Below, piece after piece: positions 17,930-29,232 of a stretch of 64,000 nucleotides of DNA. The DNA is from Limnochorda sp. LNt (lineage in GTDB: Bacteria; Bacillota; Limnochordia; Limnochordales; Geochordaceae), in the NCBI RefSeq assembly GCF_035593265.1, contig NZ_CP141614.1:1674001-1738000 (forward strand). Reading direction: 5' to 3'. Position numbers and translations under genes: made by a program. Under the pieces are notes generated by a model. That model made no database searches. It was not told the origin of the DNA and saw nothing but the letters and a program-made list of their open reading frames with translations. The first letter of the stretch is position 1, and every line of letters starts with the position of its first letter.

Positions 17930-19052
17930 GGTGGCTCCCCGCCGCCCCCGGCCCCGCGCCCGAGTGCGCCCCCACCGTCGCCACGAAGGCGTCGAAGAGG
18001 TGGACGTTCTCCCGGGGCCCCGGGGTCGCCTCGGGGTGGAACTGCACCGACCAGGCCGGCAGGTCTCGGTGGCGCATCCCCTCGACGGTGCCGTCGTTGA
18101 GGCTGCGGTGCGTCACGATCAGCTCCGGGGGCAGGCTCGACTCGTCGAGGGCGTAACCGTGGTTGTGCGTCGTGATGTAGACGCGTCCGGTCTTGACCTC
18201 CTGCACGGGGTGGTTGCCGCCTCGGTGCCCGAACTTCATGCGGTAGGTGCGGGCTCCCATGGCCAGGCCCAGCAACTGGTGACCGAGGCAGATGCCAAAG
18301 AGGGGCACCTGCCCCAGCAGCCCCCGGACCGTCGCGATGGGCTGACGCGCCGCGGCGGGATCGCCCGGCCCGTTGGAGATGACCACGCCCTGCGGACGCA
18401 ACGCCAGGATCTGCTGGGCCGTGAAGTGAGACGGCACCACCGTCACCCGGCAGCCGCGCTCGACGAGGTTGAGCAGGATGTGGCGCTTGACGCCCAGGTC
18501 CAGCACCACCACGTGAGGCCCGGCTCCCTCCCCCAGGTGGTAGGGGGCCGCGGGGCTGACCTCCTCGATCAGCGACTGCTCGCCGAGCTCCGGCACCCGA
18601 CGGGACCGCTCCACCAGCTCCGACCGCTCGATGGGGCGGCTCGTCAGGAAGCCTCGCATCGTGCCTCGCGCACGCAGGCGTCGCACCAGCGAACGGGTGT
18701 CGACGCCGGCGATGCCCACGACCCCGTGCTCCGTCAACCAGGCCTCCAGCGAGCCGACGCCGGGCGGCAGCGCCTGAGGGTCGTCGGCCAGCTCCCTCAT
18801 GACGACGCCGCGCACCTGCACCGCACCCGACTCCACGTCGCAGGCCGAGGTGCCGTAGTTGCCGATGAGCGGCTGGGTGAAGACGACGATCTGCCCGCGG
18901 TAGGAGGGGTCCGTCAGCACCTCCTGGTAGCCCGTCTGGACGGTGGTGAAGACCACCTCCCCACTGGTCTCGCCGTCTCGACCGACTCGTACACCCTCGT
19001 AGACGGATCCGTCCTCCAGCGCCAGCCACGCCGGAGCCCGTCCCGCTCTCAT
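17919..19052 (-). CDS. carA: Carbamoyl-phosphate synthase small (glutaminase) subunit CarA
   Basis: The 377-residue protein has the CarA N-terminal domain (about 1-150) and a class I glutamine amidotransferase domain with the nucleophile C255 in F-G-I-C-L-G-H-Q-L-L and the H-P-E-A-T catalytic histidine near the C-terminus. It supplies ammonia from glutamine to CarB. The ATG at 19052 was chosen because GGAGGGGG lies about 9 bases upstream. The large subunit gene carB is not next to it: pyrK follows directly with an overlap. Either carB is elsewhere in the genome or another synthase is used. Confidence 0.95.
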   Translation of the reverse strand: MRAGRAPAWLALEDGSVYEGVRVGRDGETSGEVVFTTVQTGYQEVLTDPSYRGQIVVFTQPLIGNYGTSACDVESGAVQVRGVVMRELADDPQALPPGVGSLEAWLTEHGVVGIAGVDTRSLVRRLRARGTMRGFLTSRPIERSELVERSRRVPELGEQSLIEEVSPAAPYHLGEGAGPHVVVLDLGVKRHILLNLVERGCRVTVVPSHFTAQQILALRPQGVVISNGPGDPAAARQPIATVRGLLGQVPLFGICLGHQLLGLAMGARTYRMKFGHRGGNHPVQEVKTGRVYITTHNHGYALDESSLPPELIVTHRSLNDGTVEGMRHRDLPAWSVQFHPEATPGPRENVHLFDAFVATVGAHSGAGPGAAGSHRGG

Positions 19053-19089
19053 CCCATCGACCCCCTCCATCCCGACGGCCCGCCGGTCC

Positions 19090-20064
19090 TCACCGGGATG
19101 CCGCCGTGCGCGCCCGCTCCAGGGCCTCTTGCAGCTGGCTCGCGGCGGCCGCCGCGGCCGCGGCCCACCCCTGCGGATCCCCGCTCTGCTGGCGCCACGC
19201 CTCCAGCAGGGAGCGCGAGACGCTGACCAGCCCGCCGAGCCCCTCCCGGTCGAAGGCCGGCGCCAGGGCCTCGGGTGACGCCCCCTGCGCCCCGACGCCC
19301 GGCAAGAGCAGCCAGACGCCCGGCAGTCGGCGGCGCAGCGAGACGAGGGCCTCGGGGTAGGTGGCGCCCACCACGGCACCCACGGAGGCATAGCCGCTCG
19401 CTCCCCGGCGACTCATTGCCCACGAGTTTACGACATCTGCCACCGCCTCCGCTACCTGCCGGCCGTCTTGCAGGCGCAACTCCTGCAGCGCCGTCGCACC
19501 GGGGTTGGAGGTGTGCACCAGGGCGAAGAGCCCCCGCCCCGCGCCGTCGACCCACGCCAGGAACGGCTCCGCCGAGTCGGGCCCCAGGTAGGGGTTGAAG
19601 GTGCAGGCGTCGGCCCCCAGCACGGTCGCCTCGGAGATCCCGGCCAGCGGCGTGGTGCCGATGAGCGCACGGGCGTAGGCGGTCGAAGTGCTGGCGATGT
19701 CGCCGGGCTTGGCATCGGCGATGACGACGAGCCCCAGGCCCTGCGCGTGCACGATCAGGCGACGCAACGCCCCCAGGCCCCACGGGCCCAGGGCGAGGAA
19801 GAACGCGAACTGGAACTTGACCCCCACCGCATGGGGGGCGCACGCCTCCACCAGCGTGCGGCCGACCTGCTCGACCACCTCCGCCGCGAGCCGGAGGGCC
19901 TCCGTCTCCCCCAGGCCCGCCAGCCGGCGCCGCAGCGGCTCCACCACCGGGGGCGGGAGGCGGTCCAGGTCGGGGTCGTAACCGATGACCAGGCACGAGC
20001 GGCGGGCCCGAACGGCCTCGGCCAGCCGGTCCCCGAAGTGCCGGCGTCCGTCACCCTCGGCCAT
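19090..20064 (-). CDS. pyrF: Orotidine 5'-phosphate decarboxylase (type 2)
   Basis: The 324-residue protein catalyses the last step to UMP. The length and the D-A-K-P-G-D-I motif (catalytic D-x-K-x-x-D) identify the longer type 2 family rather than the 230-residue Bacillus type. Other supporting segments are K-F-Q-F-A-F-F, the N-P-Y-L-G loop and the L-L-L-P-G-V-G-A-Q-G phosphate-binding region. The last 40 residues are alanine-rich. It overlaps the end of pyrC by 14 bases and is followed 37 bases later by carA. Confidence 0.95.
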   Translation of the reverse strand: MAEGDGRRHFGDRLAEAVRARRSCLVIGYDPDLDRLPPPVVEPLRRRLAGLGETEALRLAAEVVEQVGRTLVEACAPHAVGVKFQFAFFLALGPWGLGALRRLIVHAQGLGLVVIADAKPGDIASTSTAYARALIGTTPLAGISEATVLGADACTFNPYLGPDSAEPFLAWVDGAGRGLFALVHTSNPGATALQELRLQDGRQVAEAVADVVNSWAMSRRGASGYASVGAVVGATYPEALVSLRRRLPGVWLLLPGVGAQGASPEALAPAFDREGLGGLVSVSRSLLEAWRQQSGDPQGWAAAAAAAASQLQEALERARTAASR

Positions 20065-21345
20065 CGAGCAGCTCGCCCTCCAGCATCACCACGCGCCCGC
20101 CGACCACGGTGGCGACCGGGCGCCCCTCCAGCCGCCAGCCGGCGAACGGCGTGTTCTTGCCGATGGAGTGCAGGCGCGCCGGGTCCACCTCCCAGCGCGC
20201 CGCGGGGTCGAAGAGGGTGACGTCGGCCACCGCCCCCTCGGCCAGTCGCCCGCCGGGCAGCCCCAGCACCGCCGCCGGGCCCGACGTGACCGTGGCGACG
20301 GCTCGCATCGGTGTCAGCACGCCCTCGCGCACCAGATGGCCCAGCACGAGGGCAAGCATGGTCTCCAGGCCCACCGCGCCGAACGGTGCCTGGTCGAGCT
20401 CCGCCTCCTTCTCCTCGGGGGCGTGGGGCGCGTGGTCGGAGGCCACCACGTCCACGATCCCCTCGGCCAGCGCCCGCCGCAACGCCTGGCGGTCCTCCTC
20501 GGTGCCCAGGGGCGGGTTGACCTTGGCCGACGAGTCGTAGCCGGTCAGCGCCTCGTCGGTGAGGAAGAGGTGGTGCGGCGTCACCTCCGCCGTCACCGCC
20601 GCTCCCGACGCCTTGGCCTCGGCCACGAGCCGCACCGACTGGGCGGTGCTGACGTGTGCCACGTGCAGGCGAGCCCCCGCCGCACGGGCCAGGGCGATGT
20701 CGCGGGCCACGATGACGCTCTCGGCCTCAGGGGGGATGCCCGGCAAGCCGAGCCGGGTCGCGACGGGCCCTTCGCGCATGACCCCGCCGCGGGCCAGGCT
20801 CGCGTCGACGCAGTGCACGACCACCGGCCGGCCGAGCTGGGCGGCGTAGAGCAGGGCACTCCGCATCAGGGCGGCGTCCATGACCGTGTCGCCATCGTCG
20901 GAGAAGGCCACCGCGCCGGCCTCGGCCATCTCGCCCATCTCGGCCAGCTCCTGCCCCTGCCGCCCCTTGGTCAGCGCGCCGATGACGTGGACCCTCACGA
21001 GGCCCCGTGCCCTGGCGATGGCCTGGACGTGCGAGACGATGGCGGCCGTGTCGACGGCGGGGTTGGTGTTGGGCATGCAGGCCACGGCCGTGATGCCCCC
21101 GGCCGCCGCCGCCCGTGTGCCGGTCTCGATGCGCTCCTTGTGCTCCTGGCCGGGCTCGCGCAGGTGCACGTGGATGTCGATGGCCCCGGGGATCACCCAG
21201 GCCCCCCGGGCCTCCACAACCTGATCGGCCCCCTCGCGGATCGGGGCGGCCAGGCGCCGGATACGGCCGTCCTCCACCAGCACGTCGAGCTCGTCATCGA
21301 TGCCCGAAGCCGGATCGATGACCCGTCCTCCGCGAATCAGCAGCC

Positions 21346-21349
<4 letters not shown>
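20051..21349 (-). CDS. pyrC: Dihydroorotase
   Basis: The 432-residue protein cyclises carbamoyl-aspartate to dihydroorotate. It is an amidohydrolase of the multifunctional dihydroorotase type: the metal motif H-V-H-L-R-E-P-G is near residue 58, and the N-P-P-L-G, A-S-D-H-A-P-H and V-T-S-G-P-A segments follow. The ATG at 21347-21349 overlaps the pyrB stop as ATGA, which argues for translational coupling. Metal ligands appear intact, so it should be active rather than a structural partner. Confidence 0.95.
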
Positions 21350-23931
<2,582 letters not shown>

Positions 23932-23964
23932 CGGTCGGCCCGCCTGGACGGGGCCCCTCCTGCC

Positions 23965-24462
23965 TCAGCGCTCGCTGCCGTCGGGATGCGGCGCCACCGT
24001 GGGGGGCGCCTCACGGGCGAGGTGCCACAGCAGCAGGGCCACGCCGGCCACGATGGCGGTGTCGGCCAGGTTGAAGACCGGCCACGCGGCCACGTCGATG
24101 AAGTCCAGCACGGCCCCGTGGCGCAGCCGGTCCACCAGGTTGCCCGAGGCACCGCCTGCGGCCAGCCCCAGCCCCGCCAGGGTCCGGGAAGACCGCGGCC
24201 CCATCCGGGCGGCCAGCACCCCCGCCAGCACCACCACGGCCAGGGTCGCCACCACGAAGAGACCGTAGCGCCCCTCCATCAGCCCGAAGGCCGCCCCCCG
24301 GTTGGTGACGTGGGTGAGGCGCACCGCCTCCCCTACCAGCGCGACCGACTCGCCCGGCCGCAACCACCGCCCGACGGCCCACTTGGCCGCCTGGTCGGCG
24401 GCCAGGGTCCCCAGGGCCCAGGCCGCCGTGATGCGCGGGCCGCGCAGCACCCCTCGTCTCAC
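23965..24462 (-). CDS. lspA: Lipoprotein signal peptidase
   Basis: The 165-residue integral membrane aspartic protease cleaves signal peptides of lipoproteins after diacylglyceryl transfer. Four hydrophobic segments are visible. The family boxes are D-Q-A-A-K (23-27), N-R-G-A-A-F-G (54-60), G-N-L-V-D-R-L ending at D120 in V-L-D-F, and F-N-L-A-D (130-134); D120 and D134 are the catalytic pair. It starts at a GTG 33 bases before rluD. An extended -10 element lies just upstream. Confidence 0.96.
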   Translation of the reverse strand: MRRGVLRGPRITAAWALGTLAADQAAKWAVGRWLRPGESVALVGEAVRLTHVTNRGAAFGLMEGRYGLFVVATLAVVVLAGVLAARMGPRSSRTLAGLGLAAGGASGNLVDRLRHGAVLDFIDVAAWPVFNLADTAIVAGVALLLWHLAREAPPTVAPHPDGSER

Positions 24463-24485
24463 CCGTCTCCGGCGCAGGTCGGCTT

Positions 24486-24494
24486 ATTTTACCA
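24486..24494 (-). promoter_or_regulatory. Extended -10 promoter upstream of lspA-rluD-pyr
   Basis: On the minus strand TGG directly precedes TAAAAT (24486-24491), an extended -10 element in the short gap between the DksA-like gene and lspA. Transcription would begin about 17 bases before the lspA GTG. It may drive lspA, rluD and the whole pyr operon. No clear -35 was found. Confidence 0.45.
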
Positions 24495-24505
24495 TGCGCC
24501 CCGCC

Positions 24506-25282
24506 TCACATCCACCGGTCGCCCTCGAGGTCGTCGTCGCCCCCCGTCTCCTCCGTCGGGCCACGCCGCGCACGCCGACGCCCCGACGTCGAGGGGTCAG
24601 GGTAGACCTGGTCGTAGTCGACCACGCCGGTGCCCGCCATGTCGGGGATGTACTCCACCTCGGTCACCCCGCCGGGCTGCTCGGTGTCGGCCCCCTCCCA
24701 GGTCTCGTCGTAGTCCACCGCACCGGGCACGTCCTGGGGCGAGTTGGCGTTGCCGTAGCGCGCCAGTGCCTGCCAGACGTCGCCCGGGTCGAAGCCGGTC
24801 TCCCCGGCGTTTCGCTGGTCGGCGCGGCCGAACGGGGGCATCAGGGCCGCCTCCTCCAGGGGGCGGCGCCCGACCGCCCGGTCCTCGACCCGGCGCTCCT
24901 CCTCCAGGTCGTGCGCCTGCTGGCAGGCGGCGCATCGCCGGGCCCAGGGCAGGGCCAGCAGGCGGGCGGTGCCGATGAAGCGGCCGCACTGCTCGCAGTA
25001 GCCGTATCGGCCCTCGTCGAGCCGGCGCAGCGCATCGTGCACCTCCTGGCCCGTGAGCTGGACCCGCTCGAGCAGCCCCAGGTCCTTGCTGCGCTCGAAG
25101 GTCTCGGCCGCCAGGTCCGAGGTGTGCTGGTCGTAGCTGGCCAGCTCGCCCACGCTCTCGTGCAGCGGGCGCTCCAGCCCGCCCTGCCGCAGCGAGCGGG
25201 CCCGGCGGTCCAGACGGGCCGCCATCCGCTCCAGTCGCCGGCGGAGCTTGGCACGGGTCGCCTCCGAGAGGCCACCGCTCAT
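24506..25282 (-). CDS. TraR/DksA-type zinc-finger protein (YlyA/YteA-like)
   Basis: The 258-residue protein has a charged N-terminal helical half (1-95) and a C4 zinc finger with C96, C99, C117 and C120, in the contexts Y-C-E-Q-C-G and R-C-A-A-C. This is the DksA/TraR family; Bacillus YlyA, encoded at the same place between ileS and lspA, binds RNA polymerase. The C-terminal 115 residues are acidic and rich in aspartate, glutamate and glycine, ending D-D-D-L-E-G-D-R-W-M. Family tails of this kind are common in spore-formers. A role in tuning sporulation-stage transcription is likely but not shown by the sequence. Confidence 0.85.
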   Translation of the reverse strand: MSGGLSEATRAKLRRRLERMAARLDRRARSLRQGGLERPLHESVGELASYDQHTSDLAAETFERSKDLGLLERVQLTGQEVHDALRRLDEGRYGYCEQCGRFIGTARLLALPWARRCAACQQAHDLEEERRVEDRAVGRRPLEEAALMPPFGRADQRNAGETGFDPGDVWQALARYGNANSPQDVPGAVDYDETWEGADTEQPGGVTEVEYIPDMAGTGVVDYDQVYPDPSTSGRRRARRGPTEETGGDDDLEGDRWM

Positions 25283-25364
25283 GGGACACCCGTCCCTTCA
25301 CCGCGTGGGATCTCCCCGCGAGGCCCGCACCGTCAGGGGCCCGGCGCACCCGGCACGCCCGCGG

Positions 25365-25652
25365 CTAGGGACGGCTCAACTCCACCTGGACGATGCGTAC
25401 CAGCTCGGCCACGAAGTTGCCGATGAAGGGCAAGTTGAGAGCGGCCAGCCGTCCCAGCGCGTAGACGAAGACCGCGCCGACGGCCGTGAAGCCGACGGCG
25501 ATGCCGAAGCCCCGGAAGACGCCCGCCACGAAGTTGAGTGACAAGAGACGCATCGGATGCCGGTACAGCTCGATGAACTCGGCCACGCTGGCCTTCTCCA
25601 TGGCTGCGACCAGCTCGTCGAGGCGTGCGATGAGCCGCCCCGCCGGCGGCAT
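25365..25652 (-). CDS. Small membrane protein, DUF5665-like
   Basis: The 95-residue protein has an amphipathic N-terminal half and one long hydrophobic stretch (about residues 40-72), then a short C-terminal helix. The core A-E-F-I-E-L-Y-R-H-P and G-F-G-I-A-V-G-F-T resembles DUF5665 proteins of Clostridia and relatives. The function is unknown. The ATG with GGGAG just upstream was chosen; an in-frame TTG 11 codons earlier is possible. It follows ileS by about 58 bases. Confidence 0.7.
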   Translation of the reverse strand: MPPAGRLIARLDELVAAMEKASVAEFIELYRHPMRLLSLNFVAGVFRGFGIAVGFTAVGAVFVYALGRLAALNLPFIGNFVAELVRIVQVELSRP

Positions 25653-25709
25653 GTGCTCCCGGCGGCTGCGCCTGGCCCCCCTCAAGGCGTATCCGGGCCT
25701 CCCGTGGGG

Positions 25710-28529
25710 CTAGTCTGCCCCCTCCAGCACCGCCGCACACCGGTCGCAGACGTCGGGCCACGCCGGCACCGAGCCCACCGACGGGACGTGCCGCCAGCAT
25801 CGCTGGCACTTGGGATGGGCCGTCGGCCTCACCTCCACACGCCAGGCCGACGCCCCGTCGCCCGAAGGGGTTCCATCCTCGGTGGCTCGCAGCTCCAGCG
25901 AGGCCACCATCAGCCAGCCGACCAGCTGCTCCACCGGTACCGGCAGCGACGCCACCACCGACGCCGACGCCTTCGCGGAGAGCTCGGCCTGTAACGACGA
26001 GCCGATCTGTCCCGCCGCCCGGGCCTGCTCCAGGGCCCGCAACGCCTCCCGCCGCAGGGCGAAGAAGGGCTCCATGGCCTCCAACAGCTCGGGGCGACGC
26101 CATGCGCTGACGTCGACCCACCGGGCCAGGTGGACGCTCTCGTGCGGTCGGGGCTCGGGCATGTGCTGCCAGATCTCCTCGGCGGTGTGCACCAGCACCG
26201 GCGCCACCAGCCGCACCAGCACGTCCAGGATGTGGTAGAGGGCGGTCTGGGCGGAGCGGCGCGTCCTCGAGTCGGCCGCCTCGCAGTAGAGGCGATCCTT
26301 GAGGACGTCCAGGTAGAAGCCGCCCATGTCGACCGTGCAGAAGCGGACGATCTCGTGGAAGGGCACGTGGAACTCGTAGCGACCGTAGGCCAGGGTGCAT
26401 CGGTCCGACAGCTCGGCCGTGCGCGCCAGGGCCCAGCGGTCCAGGTACTCCATCTGGTCGTAGGGCACGGCGTCCACGTCGGGGCGGAAGTCGAAGAGGC
26501 TCCCCAGCAGGAACCGAGCGGTGTTGCGGATGCGACGGTACGCCTCGGCCAGCCGGCCCAGGATCTCGTCGGAGACCCGCACCTCCTCGTGATAGTCGGA
26601 GGCGGCGACCAGCAACCGCAGCACGTCGGCCCCGTACCGCTCGATCACCTCCTGGGGGGCCACCGTGTTGCCCAGGGACTTGTGCATGGCCCGGCCCTGG
26701 CCGTCCACCACGAAGCCGTGGGTGACCACCGCCCGGTAGGGCGGCTCGCCCCTCGTGGCCACGGCCGTCAGCAGGGACGACTGAAACCAGCCGCGATGCT
26801 GGTCGGTGCCCTCCAGGTAGAGGTCGGCCGGCCAGCGGAGCTCCTCTCGCTGCTCCAGCACCGCGCGGTGGCTGGAGCCGGAGTCGAACCAGACGTCCAT
26901 GGTGTCGGTGCCCTTGACGAACCGCGTACCCCCGCAGTGCGGGCAGCGTGTCTGCGGCGGCAGGATGGCCTCGGGCTCGTGGGTGAACCACGCATCGGAG
27001 CCCTCGCGCCGGAAGAGCGCGGCCACCGCCTCGATGCTGCGCCGGTCCATCAGCGGCCGCCGGCAGCGGCCGCAGAAGAAGACCGGGATGGGCACCCCCC
27101 AGGCCCGCTGGCGGGAGATGCACCAATCCAGCCGTTCGGCCACCATCTGCCGGATCCGGTCCCGGCCCCAGGAGGGGACCCACTCGACCCGGTCGATGGC
27201 CTCCAGCGCCTGGCGGCGAAAGCCGTCGATGGAGGCGAACCACTGCTCCGTCGCCCGGAAGAGCACCGGTCCCTTGCATCGCCAGCAGTGGGGGTACTGG
27301 TGTTGGATGGAGCCGCTGGCCAACAGACGCCCCCGAGCCTCGAGATGGGCCACGATGACGGGATTGGCCTCGTCCACCGGCATGCCGGCGTACGGGCCCC
27401 CCTCGGCCGTGAAGCGACCCTGGTCGTCCACCGGCGTCACCACCGGCAGCTGGTAGCGCAGGCCCACCTCGTAGTCCTCGTGCCCGTGGCCCGGGGCGAT
27501 GTGAACGGCGCCGCTACCCTCCTCCATGCTGACCATGTCGTCGCCCACCACGGGCACCTCACGGGCCTCCAGCGGGTGGGAGAGGGTGGCCCCCATCAGC
27601 TCGAAGCCCTGACAGCGCCGCAGCACCTCGACGTCGTCGGCCCCGATGCGTTCGGCCACGGCCGCCAGGCGGGGCTCCGCCACCACCAGCAGGCGCCCCC
27701 CCATGCGTGCCAGCACGTAGGGGCGGTCCGGGTGCACCGCGACGGCCTGGTTGGCGGGCAGCGTCCATGGGGTCGTGGTCCAGATGACGATGGCCGCCCC
27801 GTCGCTCGCCAGCTCGCGGGCGACCCCCGTGCCCTCCTTGAAGGGGAAGGCGACGTAGATGCTGGGCGAGGTGTGGTCGCGGTACTCGACCTCGGCCTCG
27901 GCCAGGGCGGTCTCGCAGCGAGGGCACCAGTAGACGGGCTTGACGCCCCGGTAGATGTACCCGCGCTCCACCATCTGCCCGAAGAGCTCCACCTGCCGGG
28001 CCTCGTACTCCGGCTCCAGGGTCAGGTAGGGATGCTCCCAGTCGCCCCAGACCCCCAAGCGCTTGAACTCTTCGCGCTGGACGTCGACGAAGTGCAGGGC
28101 GTACTCCCGGCAGAGACGGCGAAACTCCACGACCGGCATCGCGTGGCGGTCGACGCCGTGGCGGCGCACCACCTCGTGCTCGATGGGCATGCCATGGGTG
28201 TCCCAGCCGGGGACGTAGGGGGCCAGCATCCCCTCCATGGCCCGCACCCTCACGATGAAGTCCTTGAGGATCTTGTTGAGCGCGGTGCCCAGGTGGATGT
28301 GCCCGTTGGCGTACGGCGGCCCGTCGTGCAGGACGAAGAGGGGCGCGCCCGCCGCCTTGCGCTCCTGTTGGAGACGCTGGTAGAGGCGGCGCTCTTCCCA
28401 GAAGGCCTGCCACTGTGGCTCTCGACGGGGCAGGTCTGCCTTCATGGGAAAGGCGGTCCTGGGCGTCAGGACCGTCCTGGAGTAGTCGGCGCCCGTCTGC
28501 CTTCGCTGCGCTTTGGTGTCGGTGCCCAT
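25710..28529 (-). CDS. ileS: Isoleucyl-tRNA synthetase
   Basis: The 939-residue class I synthetase charges tRNA-Ile. The HIGH signature appears as G-H-I-H-L-G (76-81), the editing domain has T-T-P-W-T-L-P-A-N, and the KMSKS loop reads A-M-H-K-S-L-G-N. A zinc-binding C-terminus carries the C-Q-R-C-W and C-D-R-C pairs. The domain order and length match the bacterial type 1 enzyme, not the mupirocin-resistant type. It is preceded by an isoleucine-specific T-box leader, so expression should rise when uncharged tRNA-Ile accumulates. Confidence 0.97.
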   Translation of the reverse strand: MGTDTKAQRRQTGADYSRTVLTPRTAFPMKADLPRREPQWQAFWEERRLYQRLQQERKAAGAPLFVLHDGPPYANGHIHLGTALNKILKDFIVRVRAMEGMLAPYVPGWDTHGMPIEHEVVRRHGVDRHAMPVVEFRRLCREYALHFVDVQREEFKRLGVWGDWEHPYLTLEPEYEARQVELFGQMVERGYIYRGVKPVYWCPRCETALAEAEVEYRDHTSPSIYVAFPFKEGTGVARELASDGAAIVIWTTTPWTLPANQAVAVHPDRPYVLARMGGRLLVVAEPRLAAVAERIGADDVEVLRRCQGFELMGATLSHPLEAREVPVVGDDMVSMEEGSGAVHIAPGHGHEDYEVGLRYQLPVVTPVDDQGRFTAEGGPYAGMPVDEANPVIVAHLEARGRLLASGSIQHQYPHCWRCKGPVLFRATEQWFASIDGFRRQALEAIDRVEWVPSWGRDRIRQMVAERLDWCISRQRAWGVPIPVFFCGRCRRPLMDRRSIEAVAALFRREGSDAWFTHEPEAILPPQTRCPHCGGTRFVKGTDTMDVWFDSGSSHRAVLEQREELRWPADLYLEGTDQHRGWFQSSLLTAVATRGEPPYRAVVTHGFVVDGQGRAMHKSLGNTVAPQEVIERYGADVLRLLVAASDYHEEVRVSDEILGRLAEAYRRIRNTARFLLGSLFDFRPDVDAVPYDQMEYLDRWALARTAELSDRCTLAYGRYEFHVPFHEIVRFCTVDMGGFYLDVLKDRLYCEAADSRTRRSAQTALYHILDVLVRLVAPVLVHTAEEIWQHMPEPRPHESVHLARWVDVSAWRRPELLEAMEPFFALRREALRALEQARAAGQIGSSLQAELSAKASASVVASLPVPVEQLVGWLMVASLELRATEDGTPSGDGASAWRVEVRPTAHPKCQRCWRHVPSVGSVPAWPDVCDRCAAVLEGAD

Positions 28530-28563
28530 GGTCGCTGCGGCCCTCCCGAGCGATCGGTGATGC

Positions 28564-28605
28564 TAAAACGAGAGCGGCCCTCGTCCCAAGGGACGAGAGC
28601 CGCTC
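28564..28605 (-). terminator. T-box-controlled intrinsic terminator before ileS
   Basis: On the minus strand a 16-bp stem (28590-28605 pairing with 28572-28587, one G-U pair) closes a tiny loop and is followed by TCGTTTTA. This is a strong Rho-independent terminator 35 bases upstream of ileS, positioned as the regulated terminator of the T-box switch. Confidence 0.93.
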
Positions 28606-28911
28606 GCACTCGCACGCTCCCGCGGTACCACCCTTGTTGGAGAGCGCCCGTCGGATCCCCGGACCCGACCCCGTGCCGGGGCGGGCACCCTCCCCCTCCG
28701 ATGGACGTGCGCCCCTGGCGCACGCCGCTGGCAGGATAACGGCCTGCCTCCGGCCCGGTCTACCCCGGATCGCCCCGGACGCCCGGCGTGGCGGCGAGCG
28801 GGCGAACCGGCTCGGCGGGCGGCTTGCGGGTGATCTTCACGGCAACCCGGGCGTCGGGCTCGCACCCTCCCCGACTCGCTGGCGGCTCCGGCGCATCGCC
28901 GCTACTCTCCC
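28564..28911 (-). ncRNA. Isoleucine-specific T-box riboswitch in the ileS leader
   Basis: The leader contains all main T-box elements in order on the minus strand. The Stem I distal part (28852-28880) has the A-G-C-G-A-G ... G-G-G-G-A-G-G-G-T-G pattern. On the 3' side of Stem I, GAAG-ATC-ACC presents the isoleucine specifier codon AUC (28832-28834). The T-box AGGGTGGTACCGCG is at 28621-28634, followed by a strong terminator hairpin. Uncharged tRNA-Ile should pair with AUC and with the T-box bulge and let transcription enter ileS. The exact 5' border is estimated. Confidence 0.93.
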
Positions 28912-28953
28912 GCGCATCGCCTGTGAGCCTGGATGGCATCCATGTTGAGGATG

Positions 28954-28983
28954 AGTATACCGTACGCATCAGAAGAGGCGCAA
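28954..28983 (-). promoter_or_regulatory. Promoter for the ileS leader
   Basis: On the minus strand TTGCGC (28978-28983) is followed after 18 bases by TATACT (28954-28959). Transcription would start near 28947, about 35 bases before the first T-box Stem I element. The -35 box lies inside the last codons of yggT. Confidence 0.6.
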
Positions 28984-29232
28984 GACCACCTGCTGCACGA
29001 CCGAGATCAACAGGAAGGCGACGATGGGCGAGTAGTCGAGGCCCGGCACCGTCGGCAGGGCGCGGCGGATGGGCGCCAGCACCGGCTCCGTCAGGTCCCG
29101 GAGCAACCGCACCGCCGGATGGTAGGGGTCGACGGGCAGCCACGAGACCAGCACCCGCGCCAGCATGATCCAGCTGTAGAGCGTCAGCAGCCGATAGATG
29201 AGCAGCCCCAGCCAGTGCCACAGTTCAGCCAT
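28969..29232 (-). CDS. YggT family membrane protein
   Basis: The 87-residue protein has two hydrophobic helices (about 8-28 and 63-85) separated by the family loop with W-L-P-V-D-P and L-T-E-P-V-L-A-P-I-R-R. YggT/YlmG proteins are linked to membrane organisation and cell division; the exact function is not settled. The ATG at 29230-29232 overlaps the proC stop by 8 bases and gives the usual family length. In Bacillus its equivalent ylmG follows sepF and precedes ylmH and divIVA, which are absent here. Confidence 0.88.
   Translation of the reverse strand: MAELWHWLGLLIYRLLTLYSWIMLARVLVSWLPVDPYHPAVRLLRDLTEPVLAPIRRALPTVPGLDYSPIVAFLLISVVQQVVLRLF

Noticed and set aside
28760-29221. Open frame of 153 codons on the minus strand over the ileS leader.
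   Set aside because: The region is explained by the T-box leader and yggT; the product shows no domain.
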